From: Chalara sp. BL73
Taxonomy: Eukaryota; Ascomycota; Leotiomycetes; Helotiales
Assembly: GCA_918026815.1 (NCBI GenBank)
Contig: CAKJVC010000030.1
Span: 1,054,001 to 1,118,000 of the forward strand
DNA length: 64,000 bases
Direction of reading: 5' to 3'
Below the pieces are notes generated by a model. It saw only the letters and a program-made list of their open reading frames with translations, was not told where the DNA came from and ran no database searches. This document shows, one piece after another, positions 32,364-44,833 of this stretch. The position numbers and the translations under genes were made by a program. Positions within the stretch are counted from its first letter, which is position 1. The number at the start of each line of letters is the position of its first letter.

Positions 32364-34176
32364 ATGACAGAAAAGACAGCATTTTTAGGCCTGGGAGCCA
32401 TGGGGTTCGGGATGGCTACAAATCTCGTCAAGCTCGGCTTCCCCGTGACCGGCTTCGATGTTTGGGCGCCTACGCTCCAACGCTTCGCCGCTGCAGGTGG
32501 GCTTTCCGCATCTACTCCGCGAGAAGCAGTTAGAGGTGCCCAGTACATAGTTTTCATGGTAGCTACGGCAGCTCAGGCAAACGAAGCGCTGTTCAGTAGC
32601 AAGAATGGTATATATTCAACAATTCCAACTGAAACATGTTTTTGAAGTGAGGTAGCGTGTTAATGTTATGGATAGCTGCGATCCATGAGGTCGAGAAGGG
32701 TGCTGTGGTAGTGCTCTGCTCGACAGGACCACCAGGGTATGTCGCCGAGATCCGCAAGTTGCTGGATGAGAAGTACGATCGGAAGGACGTAGAGGTGGTA
32801 GATGCTCCTGTATCTGGCGGAACTCTTAGGTATAACACTCACAATTCCCCTCTTTCCTCACAACTATATGATACCTCGCTCCAGTACGATTAGCGACGCT
32901 CTCAGATATGTTAGTTGAGTATAACTGACATTCCACAGAGCAGCAGCAGGCACCCTCACAATCCTCTCCGCGGGGACTGAATCTGCCCTCTTAGCCTGCG
33001 CACCCATTCTGAACGCGATGGCTGGTCCAAACCTGTACACGATCCCTGGCGGCCTCGGTGCGGGCACGAACGTGAAAATGGTGCACCAGGTCTTGGCCGG
33101 CATCCATATCACGCTCGCTTCAGAAGCTATGGGATTCGTTGCTGCGCTTGGTTTGAATACCAAAGATGCGTTTGAAGCGTTAAGTAAAAGTGAGGGAGTG
33201 AGTTGGAGTATGTACTTTTCTCTCTTAATCTGTAGAGTTGAGCCGCCGAGAGCCGTTGGTTTGTTCCGTGTACTTGAGGTCTATGTAATACCTCAAACAC
33301 TCGAGGCATGGAAACTGCTCCCGATATACTGAAGGCCATTGGTCTTGTTTACCTCAAGAAACGTACATGCTAACAACTCTGCAGTGTTCGATAATCGTGT
33401 CCCACATATGATAGAAGACGATCCCAAGATCTATTCCGCATTGAACATAATAGTCAAAGACGTTGTAAGCCCATCAATCATTTAATGGGAATCTAAGCCA
33501 TTTTGCTCTTCTTTGCCTAATATTATAGGGTATAATAACAACACACTCCCGCCTTACCAAATTCCCGCTCTTCCTCACCTCCGCAACCGAACAAGTCCTG
33601 CTAACTGGTATCTCCGCCGGCTACGGACCAGAAGACGACTCTCATCTCACGAAGGTGTATTTGCCGTCGACGCCAGAACTGGTATTGAAACTGGCCTCCT
33701 CCCCAAGCATAACCTCTGATGAAGGCTACAAGTCGAAACTGCAGCTCGTGATCAACGTAATGAAAGCCGTACATTTAGCCAGTGCAGCCGAGGCGATGAG
33801 CCTCGGTATGAAGGCCGGGTTGGAGCTGAACACAATATTTGAGATTATCGGTACGGCTGCGGGATCGAGTGCAATGTTTTTGAATAGGATACCAGGGTTG
33901 TTGAGCGGGAAGTGGAGTACAGAGAAGACGATTGATGAGGTTATCGCCGAGCTGGTTTGTACTTCTCTTATCTCCCCAGGTGTAAGGAGCGCTAATATCG
34001 GGTAGTCGGCATCTATACAAGAAGCCAACAGGATCAAGTATCCTTTGCATCTTGCAGCGACCGCGCTGCAGCTATTCCAGCTGGCAGCGTTGAGAGTATC
34101 GGGGAATGAGCCAGATTTGGCGGTCTCAAGGATTTGGGACGGGCCGGATGGACCGCTGTTTCCTAGGGCGAACTGA
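32364..34176 (+). CDS. Beta-hydroxyacid dehydrogenase (3-hydroxyisobutyrate/L-threonate type) with doubled C-terminal domain
   Basis: This is an NAD(P)-dependent oxidoreductase of a small hydroxyacid; the substrate cannot be fixed from sequence. Six exons: 32364..32607, 32676..32829, 32939..33207, 33385..33464, 33529..33954 and 34006..34176, giving 447 residues with all phases consistent. The Rossmann motif is FLGLGAMGFGMATNLVKLGF at residues 6-25, and the substrate loop is VVDAPVSGGTLRAAAGTLTI. The helical domain with the family catalytic Lys (NVKMVHQVLAG) is followed by a second copy of the same domain (KLQLVINVMKAVHLASAAEA), ending in IWDGPDGPLF. The duplication explains a length well above the usual 290-300. 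The last junction (ELSASIQEANRIKYPL) was chosen because other acceptors break the frame. Intron 3 is long at 177 nt. Annotation as L-threonate dehydrogenase is equally possible. Confidence 0.88.
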
Positions 34177-36167
34177 AGGCAAGTAATGTCTTCAGAAGAT
34201 ATGGAGGCCACTATCATCCAAGAAGAGGTGATGGGCGCTGGTCGCTAGACTAATCGGCAGCAACATCAAAGAGATAGACAGCATATCAACAAAGTCACAT
34301 GCCTTCGATAATAAAAAACCCCTACCCTTCAAGCTTGTGAGTGCCTCGATTTGACTCAGCCATCATCAAGGTAATATACTTGGAAAAATTTTTAGACGAT
34401 ATGACATAGCAATATCCAAGTCGACTCAGTGTCCATTCTTGAATATATGGTCGTCACTCCAATCTTATCGGTATAACAATGCACACCAAATGACCAGTTC
34501 CAAGTGAAAATCTGTCATGCTGAGCAAAAACCTGAGCGTTAGATTTTACTTTGATTTTTTAAACACTCGAGAATTGCTAACATTCTGCCGAAAGCATGAT
34601 TCGTTTGTGCAAGTGAGCTGTCTGATACATCTGATCAAAATTGATGTATCAAAAAAGAAAAACTTCCATAATGTTTCAGGGTACAACTTTAATACAAGGT
34701 CTTGTTTGAGCATTGGGGAGAGGGCTATCATGTCAGTTCCCAAATGCACTTGAAGCAAACTCTACATACACTTTTGCGAAAAAATTGTATCAGTAACGCA
34801 TCCTGAACGAGCACTGCCCAGTTCTTGGTTGTAACATGTGCCACAAGACCAAACAATAACATAATGTAAGGAACTGAAAGGCATTATGAAGGAGCTAGAC
34901 GCCTTGGTAAAGTAGGACAGGCTCGATCTCGACTTGACTTAGCTACATCGCAAATTGCCTGGAAGTCAAACAGATACGACTTGAGTGACGTCTTCAGAAA
35001 GACAGCTAATAACCCGAAAGAAGGAGCGGCTTGTAGCGGGACGGCCGTGGCTTTGTTGTGCGGTTGGGCACGGAAAGAATTCGTGGCCTTGGTGATTGAT
35101 GGCTTGTTGCTGGTGTGTAAGGTGGAAAGCTAGAACTTTGCTAACAAACCTTCTTCGACTGCTCCTTCGATCCCGTGGGGCTTGAAGAGGCAGACATCCA
35201 AGAACATGATCTTTGCCTTTCGAAAGCTTCACGGTTTTGGTTCACATCTCATTGTGGCTCAGGCGTCCAAGAAAGCAGTGTGGTTTGGTCCTTGTAGAGA
35301 TAACGGCCGTGTTTCCAGCTGTTTGGTTCCAAGATGCTGTCCGCTGTCCCTAGCTTGTATGCTCACGGAATCAATTTCCGAAAAGAGGAGCGGCTTCAGA
35401 TTTAAAGAGTCGGAAAATATTTGTTTCAGGGAAATGAAGATGGTATCCAAGGGAACCAGCCGCTCGGGATCAAAACCAGCCAACAAATCTCGGACACAGC
35501 TCTGAAAGCCTTTTAAAATGTTCAAGATTCTCAGCCCCATGGTGACTGTTGACAGATCAAGTGGCAGTTTTATCAAAGACATGACAGGAACGGCGCGGTG
35601 TCTGGCACTGGTTTTCGGGAGCGGGTGCCTCAGCCTCGGGAGGGAGTGCGGGATCATGGCAAGATGCACATCTGGGTCTGCTTGTTCCCAAGATTGCTAA
35701 ATTATGCATATTTTTTTTTCCAGGCTGCTGGATTCATGTTGGCCCCACGGCCCTGCCTTTTTTTCTTTCTTAATTTGCAATTTCTTTTCCAACGATTCGG
35801 CACTCCAGTGTCACCAAAAAGTTGGTCCTTCTAGTTAGTTCATGTTGTGACTGGTTTCAGTAAGTTTGTAATGTTGATGTAGACCTGTGATTGATCAGCT
35901 CGCTCACACCGTTTGACCTGACAATTGGGGGGTGATAGTGGAGTCTCTTTGGCTTTTTGGGGGGTTTACCACTGGCCAATTGGGGTAATATTCCACGGTT
36001 AAGGCCGCCCCGCGGAAAGGAGTGTCCAGCTTCCGGCCCCAGATAACAAGCCTGGAATCTCGTGTCCAGAGCACTGGGTCCTTCAGATTCCGATACCCAG
36101 GCCAGCCACTATTCTTCACTGGCAATGGCATGGTTTCGGGAGCAAGAGAAAAGGGAATAGGGAGGGA

Positions 36168-36182
36168 GAAAGAAAGAAAGAT

Positions 36183-36253
<71 letters not shown>

Positions 36254-36254
36254 T
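36168..36254 (+). repeat. Purine-only minisatellite, AGATAGAGAG unit
   Basis: GAAA repeats run into six tandem AGATAGAGAG units plus a partial one (36191-36254). Purine-only apart from the T in each unit, it can slip during replication and is likely length-polymorphic between strains. The complementary strand translates as a spurious Leu/Ser/Ile repeat. Confidence 0.9.
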
Positions 36255-37681
36255 GACTATTGTTCGGTGGCAATAGTGCTGGTAATTAACAACTCTGAAT
36301 AAGAGACGCAAGGTCCGCGTGTCGGCCAGAGAGGAGGCTCAAAGGCAATCCATTCTTTGCATTGGTTGTTGTTGTCGCTGATTGACTCGTTACTGTAGGG
36401 TTGATACCCTAACCCAACCTAACTTAAACCTTAACTTGATGGTGGCAGAGCCAATGGTGGATCCAGGTGGGCAGCAGAGAGGACGAGAGAAGAGGGCATT
36501 CAAGATGGGTAGTTCATTTCCACCACCCCTAAGCCCTCCTTGTTCTGTACGCTCCCCCCAAAAATAATACTATACAGCACGGTCCAGCACTGGAAGTTTG
36601 GCCAACGACTCTCTTGGCGGATCGGGTAGTGGAACGGTGTGATAGGGATAGTGATGATGCACATACGATCAGGCATTGCATATATCATTATGTACGGAGT
36701 ACATGGTGATTATGATGGTAATGATGGTGGTGGTATCTAGACTCCGGCCATGAGCCTGCTACTACTCATAATGCAGAATCAGTCAGTCATTCAGTCTCAA
36801 ATCTGAAGCTGTAAAGAACTAGGTGCAGGGCCCATTCCTAAATCATGATGAATCCTCCTGTAGTGCCGATAAGATACGCATTGTGTGTGGCCTGAATAGT
36901 GAATGGCTCCTTCAGCTGGACTGCATTGCATGGGACGACAGGATTATTGGAGCTGCTGGAGCGTGAACCCATCCCAGATACTACTCTGTGAGTTTGCCGG
37001 ACGTGTTCGCAGGGCTGATTGGCCATTCGCGTAAAAGCGCATTGCCTGATTGAGCCATTTCCAAAGCCATTTTCAATCAACTCCGTCGCCGCCCTCCTTT
37101 CATCCTCTGAACCTCGGACAAGATCCTTCGCAGGGTTGATGGTGCCTTGCCAACAGGAACAAGAGGCGTTGAAGTATCGCAGTCATACCACCCACACTGC
37201 CGACAATTCATACGTAAAGTGCTAAGCTGCATCTTTCTGTCAGTGATTATATCACCCCCCCCAGGGTTGTCGCTGGCGACCTTTTCTCTTCCATAGCGAC
37301 AGAACCCTCCTCGACAGGCAATTGTTTGCACTTCAGCCGCCTCTGAACCGCCTGAAAAGGAGAGCCGACGAGGAGGCACAATCGGTGCCTCTTATGCGAC
37401 CGAACCTCGTCACTGTTGTCGTAGGCTTACGGAACCACCCTATAATTGTAAAACAAAATCTTACCCGTGATTTATTTCTGGATACCTCTCCAAACAACAT
37501 CCTGTTCATTGAATAACAATAATGATGCTATTATCGATTCTTTATTTGCCGATTTCTTCAGTCTGTGATCACATCCATCGGCATTCATCAACCGTGGGGA
37601 GAAATGGATATTCCTTCGAACAGTGAAATGAAATATGCCCGAGCGTAGCATGCTATACTTTTCCCCCACCCACCCACACAT

Positions 37682-37701
37682 ACACACACACACACACACA
37701 C
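37682..37701 (+). repeat. AC dinucleotide microsatellite
   Basis: Ten uninterrupted AC units, preceded by a CCCACCCACACATAC patch. It is intergenic. Confidence 0.9.
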
Positions 37702-38292
37702 CAATTCTCTTCACCTCACTATATTTTGATAGGCTGGGGTTGGCGTCCAGGCCCCCCGGTGTCCGTACCCTCAGTACTCCAGTACTTAGACTTTTTTGCC
37801 TCCTTGTGCTTTTTTTCAATGACCCGAAGCGCACGAACCACCAGAAGTTATACCGTCGTATTAAGTGCTGATGACCCCTGTAACCTGGGCATATTAGGGT
37901 GCCTTTACGAGAACAGTGCGCCACGAGTTATGACGCTTTCCAGCCACTCACTTGATCACTGATTTGATTCTTAACTGTATTTTCCCAAGCCATCTTGGAT
38001 GCCCCTGCCATAATTTGTTGACCACCCCTCGCCCCCCCCTTCAAGTGGCCGGACTTGCACTTGCCTTGCTGCAATCTGCACCCAAAGTTGCATTCAAGCA
38101 ACTTTCTTCCTTCCCCACTGTTCTTCACACTCCGCCCATTTCATCCACATCTCTCACAGGACTTTTCCCCGTTAGACTTTGGACTTTCATCTTCCTCGCA
38201 GTGCTGCAGCCAGATAACAAAACAACGGACATCGATGTATCGATACATAGGAAAACGACCTTGTTGTTGAGTCAGGAGAGTCGGTGCGGAAC

Positions 38293-41200
38293 ATGGAGGG
38301 CCCTGGTCACCACCAGACCTCTCAGTCATCCGTGGATCGAACGCCGGAGAGTCTGCGAGACCGACAACGAGATCGCTTTTCGCCGCGAGGTCGTTTTGGC
38401 AAGACGGGTCGCGTTTCTACTTCAGTTCGAGAGGTTGACAGCACGACAAGAAGCGGTATCATTCTCTCGCCAGCACCGAGATCGAAGCCATCGGTGCCGA
38501 AATCACCAGAGTTGATGAGGAAGAAACAAGTGCAGGAAGGATTGCGCAAGGAGAACAGTGTACACCGGCGAGAGAAGAAAGAGGTGGAAAATGTGAAATA
38601 CGACATAACTCCAGACGGCGGCTCTGCTGGACGAGAAGGAAGGCAATTTACCGTGGCCAATGTTGGAAATAATGGGAGGATCTACTTACGGTAAGATGCG
38701 TACCGAAATGGAACTATGATACTATCTGTTTTTCTTAGTCCGGGTATGATTGTTGTATTAATCCGGCTGACACACTGTGTAGCCCTACAATACGGCCAGC
38801 AAACCAACGGTATCCCCAGCCCTCCTTTGTGTTTCCCATAACCCCTCCCAGCACGGCTGGTCTGGATGCTCTGGTCTCTAAGAATGAGGCGGATGAGACG
38901 CAACGTGAAAGTCTATGGACGCCGACGAGATCACCTGCAACTCCTGTCCACAACGCGGGGGCTGAGTATTTTGGGCACTCGCGAACACCATCCCAAGCAG
39001 GACGACCACGACGCGCTTTTTCGCACTCAACCATTGAGAAGAATCAAGCGTCCGCACGCGAGCCTGACGTTGGTGCTTTCCGGGTTGTGATTGAAAGACC
39101 AGGGACTGAATCGAAACTACAACCGTTAAATGGCGTTCCTGTTCTCGAGATCCCGATTCCATCATACCGCCTTGGGACTCCAAGGTTTAGTACGCGTGGC
39201 ACGGCCTTTCTCCGAGGGTCTTCGTATACTGCGACAGATGACGTGCGATCCAGCATCTTCTCCCATGCTGGTGTTTCTCAAGGAAATGTGGCTTCGCACC
39301 GAGCCTCCAGGATACTTTCTAGACGACACTCTGACGCCTCACCACAGTCCAATCTAGTAGCAAGTCCTTTCAGTATGTCGTCTGCAGAGTCGCCACAAAT
39401 CATTCGTCAGCGCTCTGTAATTTCACCTGAGATGTATGATGAGCTCACGTTCAAGCCAGCCTGTGACCATCCGTCAGTCGTCCGGTACTCTGTTGGTGGA
39501 GGAATTCGGGCCGCTACGCCGGCGCGCCTTGTTGCTGAAATTACCTCTCCGACATTTGTGGACTACGATCTTTTGTCAGATTTCTTCCTGACCTTTCGGT
39601 CTTTCTTGGACACCTCAGATCTGTTAAACATGCTAATTGCAAGACTAAAATGGGCTCTCGCTAGAGGTGATGAGACTGGTACCGTGGTCAGGGTAAGAAC
39701 ATTTGTCGCAATCCGCCATTGGATTCTGAACTACTTCCTCGATGACTATGTTATTGATTACACTTTACGGATATCTTTCTGCGACCTACTGAACAGCTTT
39801 GTGGCTGAGTTATCCAGCGATCCCGCACATACAAAGGTCCCTCTTAAGATATTATGGGAGCTGAAAAAATGCTGGCGGAGGGTTTGTGCATTGTATTGGG
39901 ATGGTCCCGAGTTCGATACTGAATTAGGTCCCGACGTTCCCATCAGCCCTGGAGGGGTCGCAGGGTCCAGGAATCCCAAATTAGACCCAAGCTTTTGGGA
40001 AAAACATGCTGCCGGGCCTCCACGTCTCGACGGCATAATCGAGCCAGACTTCGTTCAGCCGGAAACTTCTTTACTGGAACCACGGAATTACTTTGCAGAT
40101 GTCTCCCGCGCAGGACATGTGGACTCTGTGGTAGGCCCTCCACAGGCTGTCACCGCACCCGGACCAAATGACCAAGAAAATGAGCCACCATTGTCCCCAT
40201 CGAGCATCATGAGCGAAGATTTCATTTCATGCTCACTTCCATCTAGAGGAAGAATTGTAGGGCAAGGCCAGCCTTTAGGGGCTCATCCGGTACCAGCAAG
40301 CTCGATATATGATCCTGCTCCACCCGTTGCCATGACCCCCAAAGCTCTCACAGGCAAACGAGTCCGTCCAACCCATTCCCACAAACGAAGCGCTAGCTTT
40401 TCCGACTCTTTTCGAGACCATCGCGTGCAACAACAACAGCAGCAGCCGGTTCAGAAAGTTCTTTACAAAAGCACCGAATTGCTTTTGGCTCTTCCTTATG
40501 CAGGTAGCCTTGTCAGAGGGAATCTATTCCCTCCAGCGCAGGGGTTTGTGGACTTCATTCCTCCGAGCACACCAGCGGAAGGCCACCGAGCAACGACTCT
40601 CTACTCTGGAGTGCCCACGAATCAGAAGGGGCCTTCAGCAATGTCGGGGCCTGGGATGAAGAAGCTATTAGGAAGCGTGCGCCGCGCTCTGAGCACCAGA
40701 ACCGGTCTCATGCCCAACTCTTCGCCCACGCAGGGCAGTTTCCCGCATATACCCCCTCTTGGAGTTCGTGGGGCCACAATAAATCGTTTACCTGGAACAG
40801 CAATAGTTCCCCAAGCACAGCCACGTAATATTTCAGCCAGAACACCCATGAGAATTGATCTACTGGGGGCAGAAGTGGCTGAAGATTTTAAGAAGGCCGT
40901 GCAAGAAGATGCAGATGCGGATGCTGGGAGACGTGAGGAAAATGAAGAGAGTCGAAGGAGGTCAACTAGCAGCAGTGTACATGATCCAAACCTTCGTTAT
41001 TCCATCTTGCGACCGGATACGACTATCGAGCCTCTAAGGCCTTCGCTCCAACGAGCACCACTAAGCGAGGTCACTAATGGAAGCAAGTCCATTGTAATCG
41101 TGGATGACACTTTGCCTGTACCCACCTTGATGACAGGAGCCTTGCCTCTGAATCCATCTGTCGACACTTTTGCAGATGCTTTCCACCAGCCTTCCGGAGG

Positions 41201-43697
41201 CCCTACTCCGCCGTCGACACCTCCTGAGATGGCTGTAGGAACGCCACGACGATCGTCGCATCTCCTAGGAGAGCATACCCGAGCGCGATCACTATCCTTT
41301 GAGGACACACCATCACTCGTGGTAGATTCACAACCATCCAGAGAAGATGAACGCTCACCTACTCACCGACCATTTGGGAGACCCTCACTTAGATCACGTG
41401 TACGGTCTCACAGCCACAAAAATTCTTTATCGCTTCGTAAATACGCTTCATATCAAAGTGGATTCACACGTCACAGAAGCGAGCGCAGCTTTGACACTAC
41501 CACTTTCTCTGGCTCTGAAGAGAGAGAGCGACTTTCAAACGTCGCAGCTGTCCCGCTACCACTTAGAGTTCTTCGCCGGCGTCCAGGCGGTGATTTAAGG
41601 GCTGTTGCTAACGTAGGGGATCTTAATTCTCATCAACTGCGCCGGCCCATGTCAACTGGCTCATTCGCTACCTTCTCTGATTCCGTTCGAAGTTCGTACC
41701 TATTAGGCGACGAAGATACAAGCGACTATGTTGGCGTTGTCATGAGCGATTATGATCAGTCTCGATCCAATGAGAACGCTTTTTCTTTAGGGGCATTAGC
41801 TGAGGCGCGTCCGAAAACACATGTCTCGCTATTCAGCACTCACTCATCCCAACCTGCAGTTATGCGGCCATCATTTGAAAAGGAAGCAAAATATCTTGCC
41901 CAAATTCCAGACGATGCTGACGACGATGGTGGCGTTGAATCTGCGCTACTTAAGCTAGAAGGCAAATTTGAGCAGCGACGCTCTGACCTCTCTGGGAAAG
42001 GTCTTGTTCAGGTTCAGGATAATCATGGAATGCGGGACAGCTTTGGCGCGAGCCATGGTGATAGGAACGCTTTTACGTACAAAAATACGGAAGAGGAGCG
42101 AAGAAAGCATAGGCATCAGCACGTTGTAGAGCCCAATGTGTCCAGAATGTCTGAGGTGGTCGAAGCATATCAACCATATCTAGTTTCGCATGAAGAGTTA
42201 AAGCCTGATGTCTACCAGCCGCAGGGAATAGACCAGCAGCTCAGAGCAGCTTCGTCAAGGTCTTTCGAGTCTTATAATTCTATTCCACTTCTGGAAAGAG
42301 GCCTCACAGACGATGGTATGGGACGCAGACAGACTCCTAACTGGTCCGAACATTCTATCCTCTGCGGACCTAGTACCGAAAGACTGAATGCTTATATGGA
42401 CACGCCGAAATCTTCTCATCCTAATTCGTATGACTTTGTCCACGAAACGGAAAGTATGAAGAACAATCTTTCCGGCGACATAAAGCCAAGTCATGACAGT
42501 GTCACACAATCCTTTCTAGATTTGGAATCCGATTCGGATGACAAAAGTGATCTCTCATCAGAGATGTCCTTGGAAGTCATCTCTAGAACTGAATACACCG
42601 AGCAAGACGCGTCTACAGCTCGAACGTTTCCTCCTATCCGTGCTGGCACTGTAATCGAGGAAATGGCGCTTCCGTCACCTTCTTCATTGCCACCACCCTC
42701 TCCTTCCATTACTCTCATCCAAGCTTTAATGCTTCCCCCGAAGACAGCCGATTCTCCCCTCGATCAACGAGGACAATACATGCTTAAAGAGTTTCCTCCG
42801 ACCCCACAAATCAGCCCTACTGCCGCCAATGCTACCACATATAGCGATAAAAGGGTTGCTAGCCCTCCAATGGATCCTCTGAGATCCCATCTTATCCCTG
42901 AAGCGTCTAGGAAAACATCGCTTCACCTTCCATTCATATTGGCCTTTGATTCTCAGATCTTGGCTCAACAATTTACCTTAATTGAGAAAGATGCCTTGAA
43001 CGAGATCGACTGGAAGGACTTGATTGAAATGCGCTGGAAAGATAGCTCCGTTGAATCGCGCTCATGGGTTGATTTCCTACGAAACTCGGAACCTCGTGGT
43101 ATCGAAGTCGTAATCGCCCGGTTCAACCTTATGGTGAAGTGGGCAGTCTCTGAATGTGTTTTGACACAAAATCTCACTGAGCGAGTCCGTTGTATCATCA
43201 AGTACATCCATATCGCTGATCACTGCCGTAAATACCGCAACTTCGCAACCCTTACACAAATCACCGTTGCCCTTACCTCTAATGAGGTCGCCCGCTTGAC
43301 AAAAACCTGGGCACAAGTGCCTGCCGCAGATATACAGACACTAAGGGAGCTGGAAGCGCTCGTCACTCCCACGAGCAACTTCTATAATCTCCGGGCTGAG
43401 ATGGAAGGATCCGGCGCAGGCCAGGGTTGCATTCCCTTTGTTGGCATTTATACACACGATCTTCTGGTCAATTCTGAGAGACCAAGTCAGTTTGCGAGTA
43501 CTCCTACTACAGAACCCTTGGTCAATTTCGAGAGGTGTCGCACTGATGCGACGATTGTAAAAAATCTTCTGAGACTTCTCGAAGCCAGCCAGCTGTATAG
43601 ATTCTTGCCCATTGAAGGGGTCACCGAGAGATGCTTGTGGATGGCAGCCCTCAGCGATGAGGAAATATCTCGATATGGGAAAATGATTCAGGAGTAA
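38293..43697 (+). CDS. LTE1: Lte1-type Ras-family guanine nucleotide exchange factor
   Basis: Lte1 promotes mitotic exit and bud/polar cortex signalling in yeasts; in moulds the role is less clear. Exons 38293..38690 and 38783..43697 encode 1,770 residues. The 92-nt intron (donor GTAAGA, acceptor TGTGTAG) joins NGRIYLR to PTIRPANQRYPQPSFVFP, a conserved block of the fungal family; a nearer acceptor would shift the frame. An N-terminal Ras-GEF exchanger motif (REM-like) lies at about residues 376-475 (LVAEITSPTFVDYDLLSDFF and RTFVAIRHWILNYF). A very long Ser/Pro-rich, probably disordered region (about 500-1500) follows, with a short Gln run, QQQQQQPVQ. The RasGEF catalytic domain (about 1510-1766) contains DALNEIDWKDLIEMRW, VIARFNLMVKWAVSE and FVGIYTHDLL. 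Converges with Sec18. Confidence 0.92.
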
Positions 43698-44639
43698 CGG
43701 CAATGTTGGGTTCATCCTTAACGCTTGTCATCCGATCATTTCTTACCTGATGAGCAACGTTTCATCTTGACTGCTCGATCCACGATCCTTTGCAAAAATT
43801 TCACCATAATGTTTTGGCCCTTATTGGTTCGATTACCAGATGGATTCCATTATCAGATGGCCACCGTCCTCTGTACAACTTTTTTTCCCCATGTTCCATT
43901 CTTGCCCATAATTCTGCTTGTAATGGGTGCGCAACCACCGACCTTCTTTTTTTCCCTCTCACATCAAGGTTAAGCCGACCTCGCGGTTCTCTTGTCATCC
44001 AGAGAATGGATGATCACGAATTTCCTTCGGTCCTGGGGGACGCGTTTGCATGTTTGAATTAGTTAGATATAATAGGTGTGGAGGACACGGGCTATCACTA
44101 GCACGGTGTCTTTGGTGTTAGGAATGCAGAGCAGGAAGCGTGGCATTGCATTGGCGCTGTTGCATGTTGCATGGCGAGGAGCACATTTCTTGGAATGGCA
44201 TGGCGTGGTGTGACATAATATACCCGGTTTGGAAGATTGTATGGTGTTTTGCTTGGTAGCTAGTGATGTAGATGGAGATAAATGAATGAAGTAGATTTGA
44301 GCTACCTGACGTAATGCATCTCGAAAAACAGTAGTGACTTAAAATATACTTGACTTAGGAGTCTATTGATTGTAGGGCCTTTACCAATCTTGCTGTTCAA
44401 ATTTTTGCCGGTTTCGGGGGAAGCAAAGGGATGGGAGTAAATAAGAAATACGATATCAGGAACAACATCAAGCACCTTCAGAGTCAATGTATGCATGCAT
44501 TTTGTAGTCTCTACAATTCAACTCTATCTACTAGCCGCAAAGGCTGTGCCTGCGCTCCTGCCAGCCGCCGTGGCACATTACCCCCTCCCTGTTGCGCCTC
44601 GCCGATCGCCAATGGAACCTTCTTGATACCAACATCGAC
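43698..44639. other. Convergent 3' gap, Lte1 and Sec18
   Basis: The 942 bp lie between two converging stop codons. The right end (44534-44639) is still homologous to Sec18 coding sequence because of the tandem duplication described separately. The middle contains TGGCATGG-type short repeats (about 44140-44215). No other gene is seen. Confidence 0.55.
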
Positions 44640-44833
44640 TCATGTCTTATCCGTGCTGCCATGAAGCTCCCGAGGCGAGTTTGCCGCAATCTGCTGTGCC
44701 AGCACTTCTGCAAACCGCCATGGTACATTACCCTCTTCCTGTTGCGCCTCGCCGATCGCCAATAGAACCTTCTTGATACCAACATCGACTCTTGTCTCAC
44801 CCGTGCTGGCATGAAGCTCCCGAAGCGAGTTTG
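44534..44833. repeat. 150-bp tandem duplication at the 3' end of sec18
   Basis: 44534-44683 and 44684-44833 are two copies of the same 150-bp segment, diverged by roughly 15 percent (my visual estimate). The right copy is entirely coding. The left copy is coding only up to 44640, where an arginine codon AGA of the other copy is replaced by TGA. The beginning of the left copy (plus-strand 44534-44560) is the most diverged. The period is exactly 50 codons, so the frame is kept. Confidence 0.9.

Larger units (their letters stand above)
34177..38292. other. Gene-poor region of 4.1 kb upstream of Lte1
   Basis: No convincing gene. Open frames here overlap simple repeats or begin at non-ATG codons. 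The region holds a 10-bp minisatellite (36181-36254), an AC microsatellite (37682-37701) and a small ATGTAC/GTACAT palindrome near 36692-36706. The last 300 bp before 38293 are pyrimidine-rich and probably the Lte1 leader. Confidence 0.5.

Noticed and set aside
35904..36311. Leu/Ser/Ile-repeat protein on the minus strand
   Set aside because: It is the translation of the AGATAGAGAG minisatellite.
38691..38782. Alternative Lte1 splicing using the acceptor near 38739
   Set aside because: Using it leads to the wrong frame in the conserved block; the full 92-nt intron gives the family sequence. A micro-exon would need a 39-nt intron.
44534..44833. Assembly artefact as the explanation of the sec18 duplication
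   Set aside because: The copies differ at many positions, which assembly duplication does not produce.
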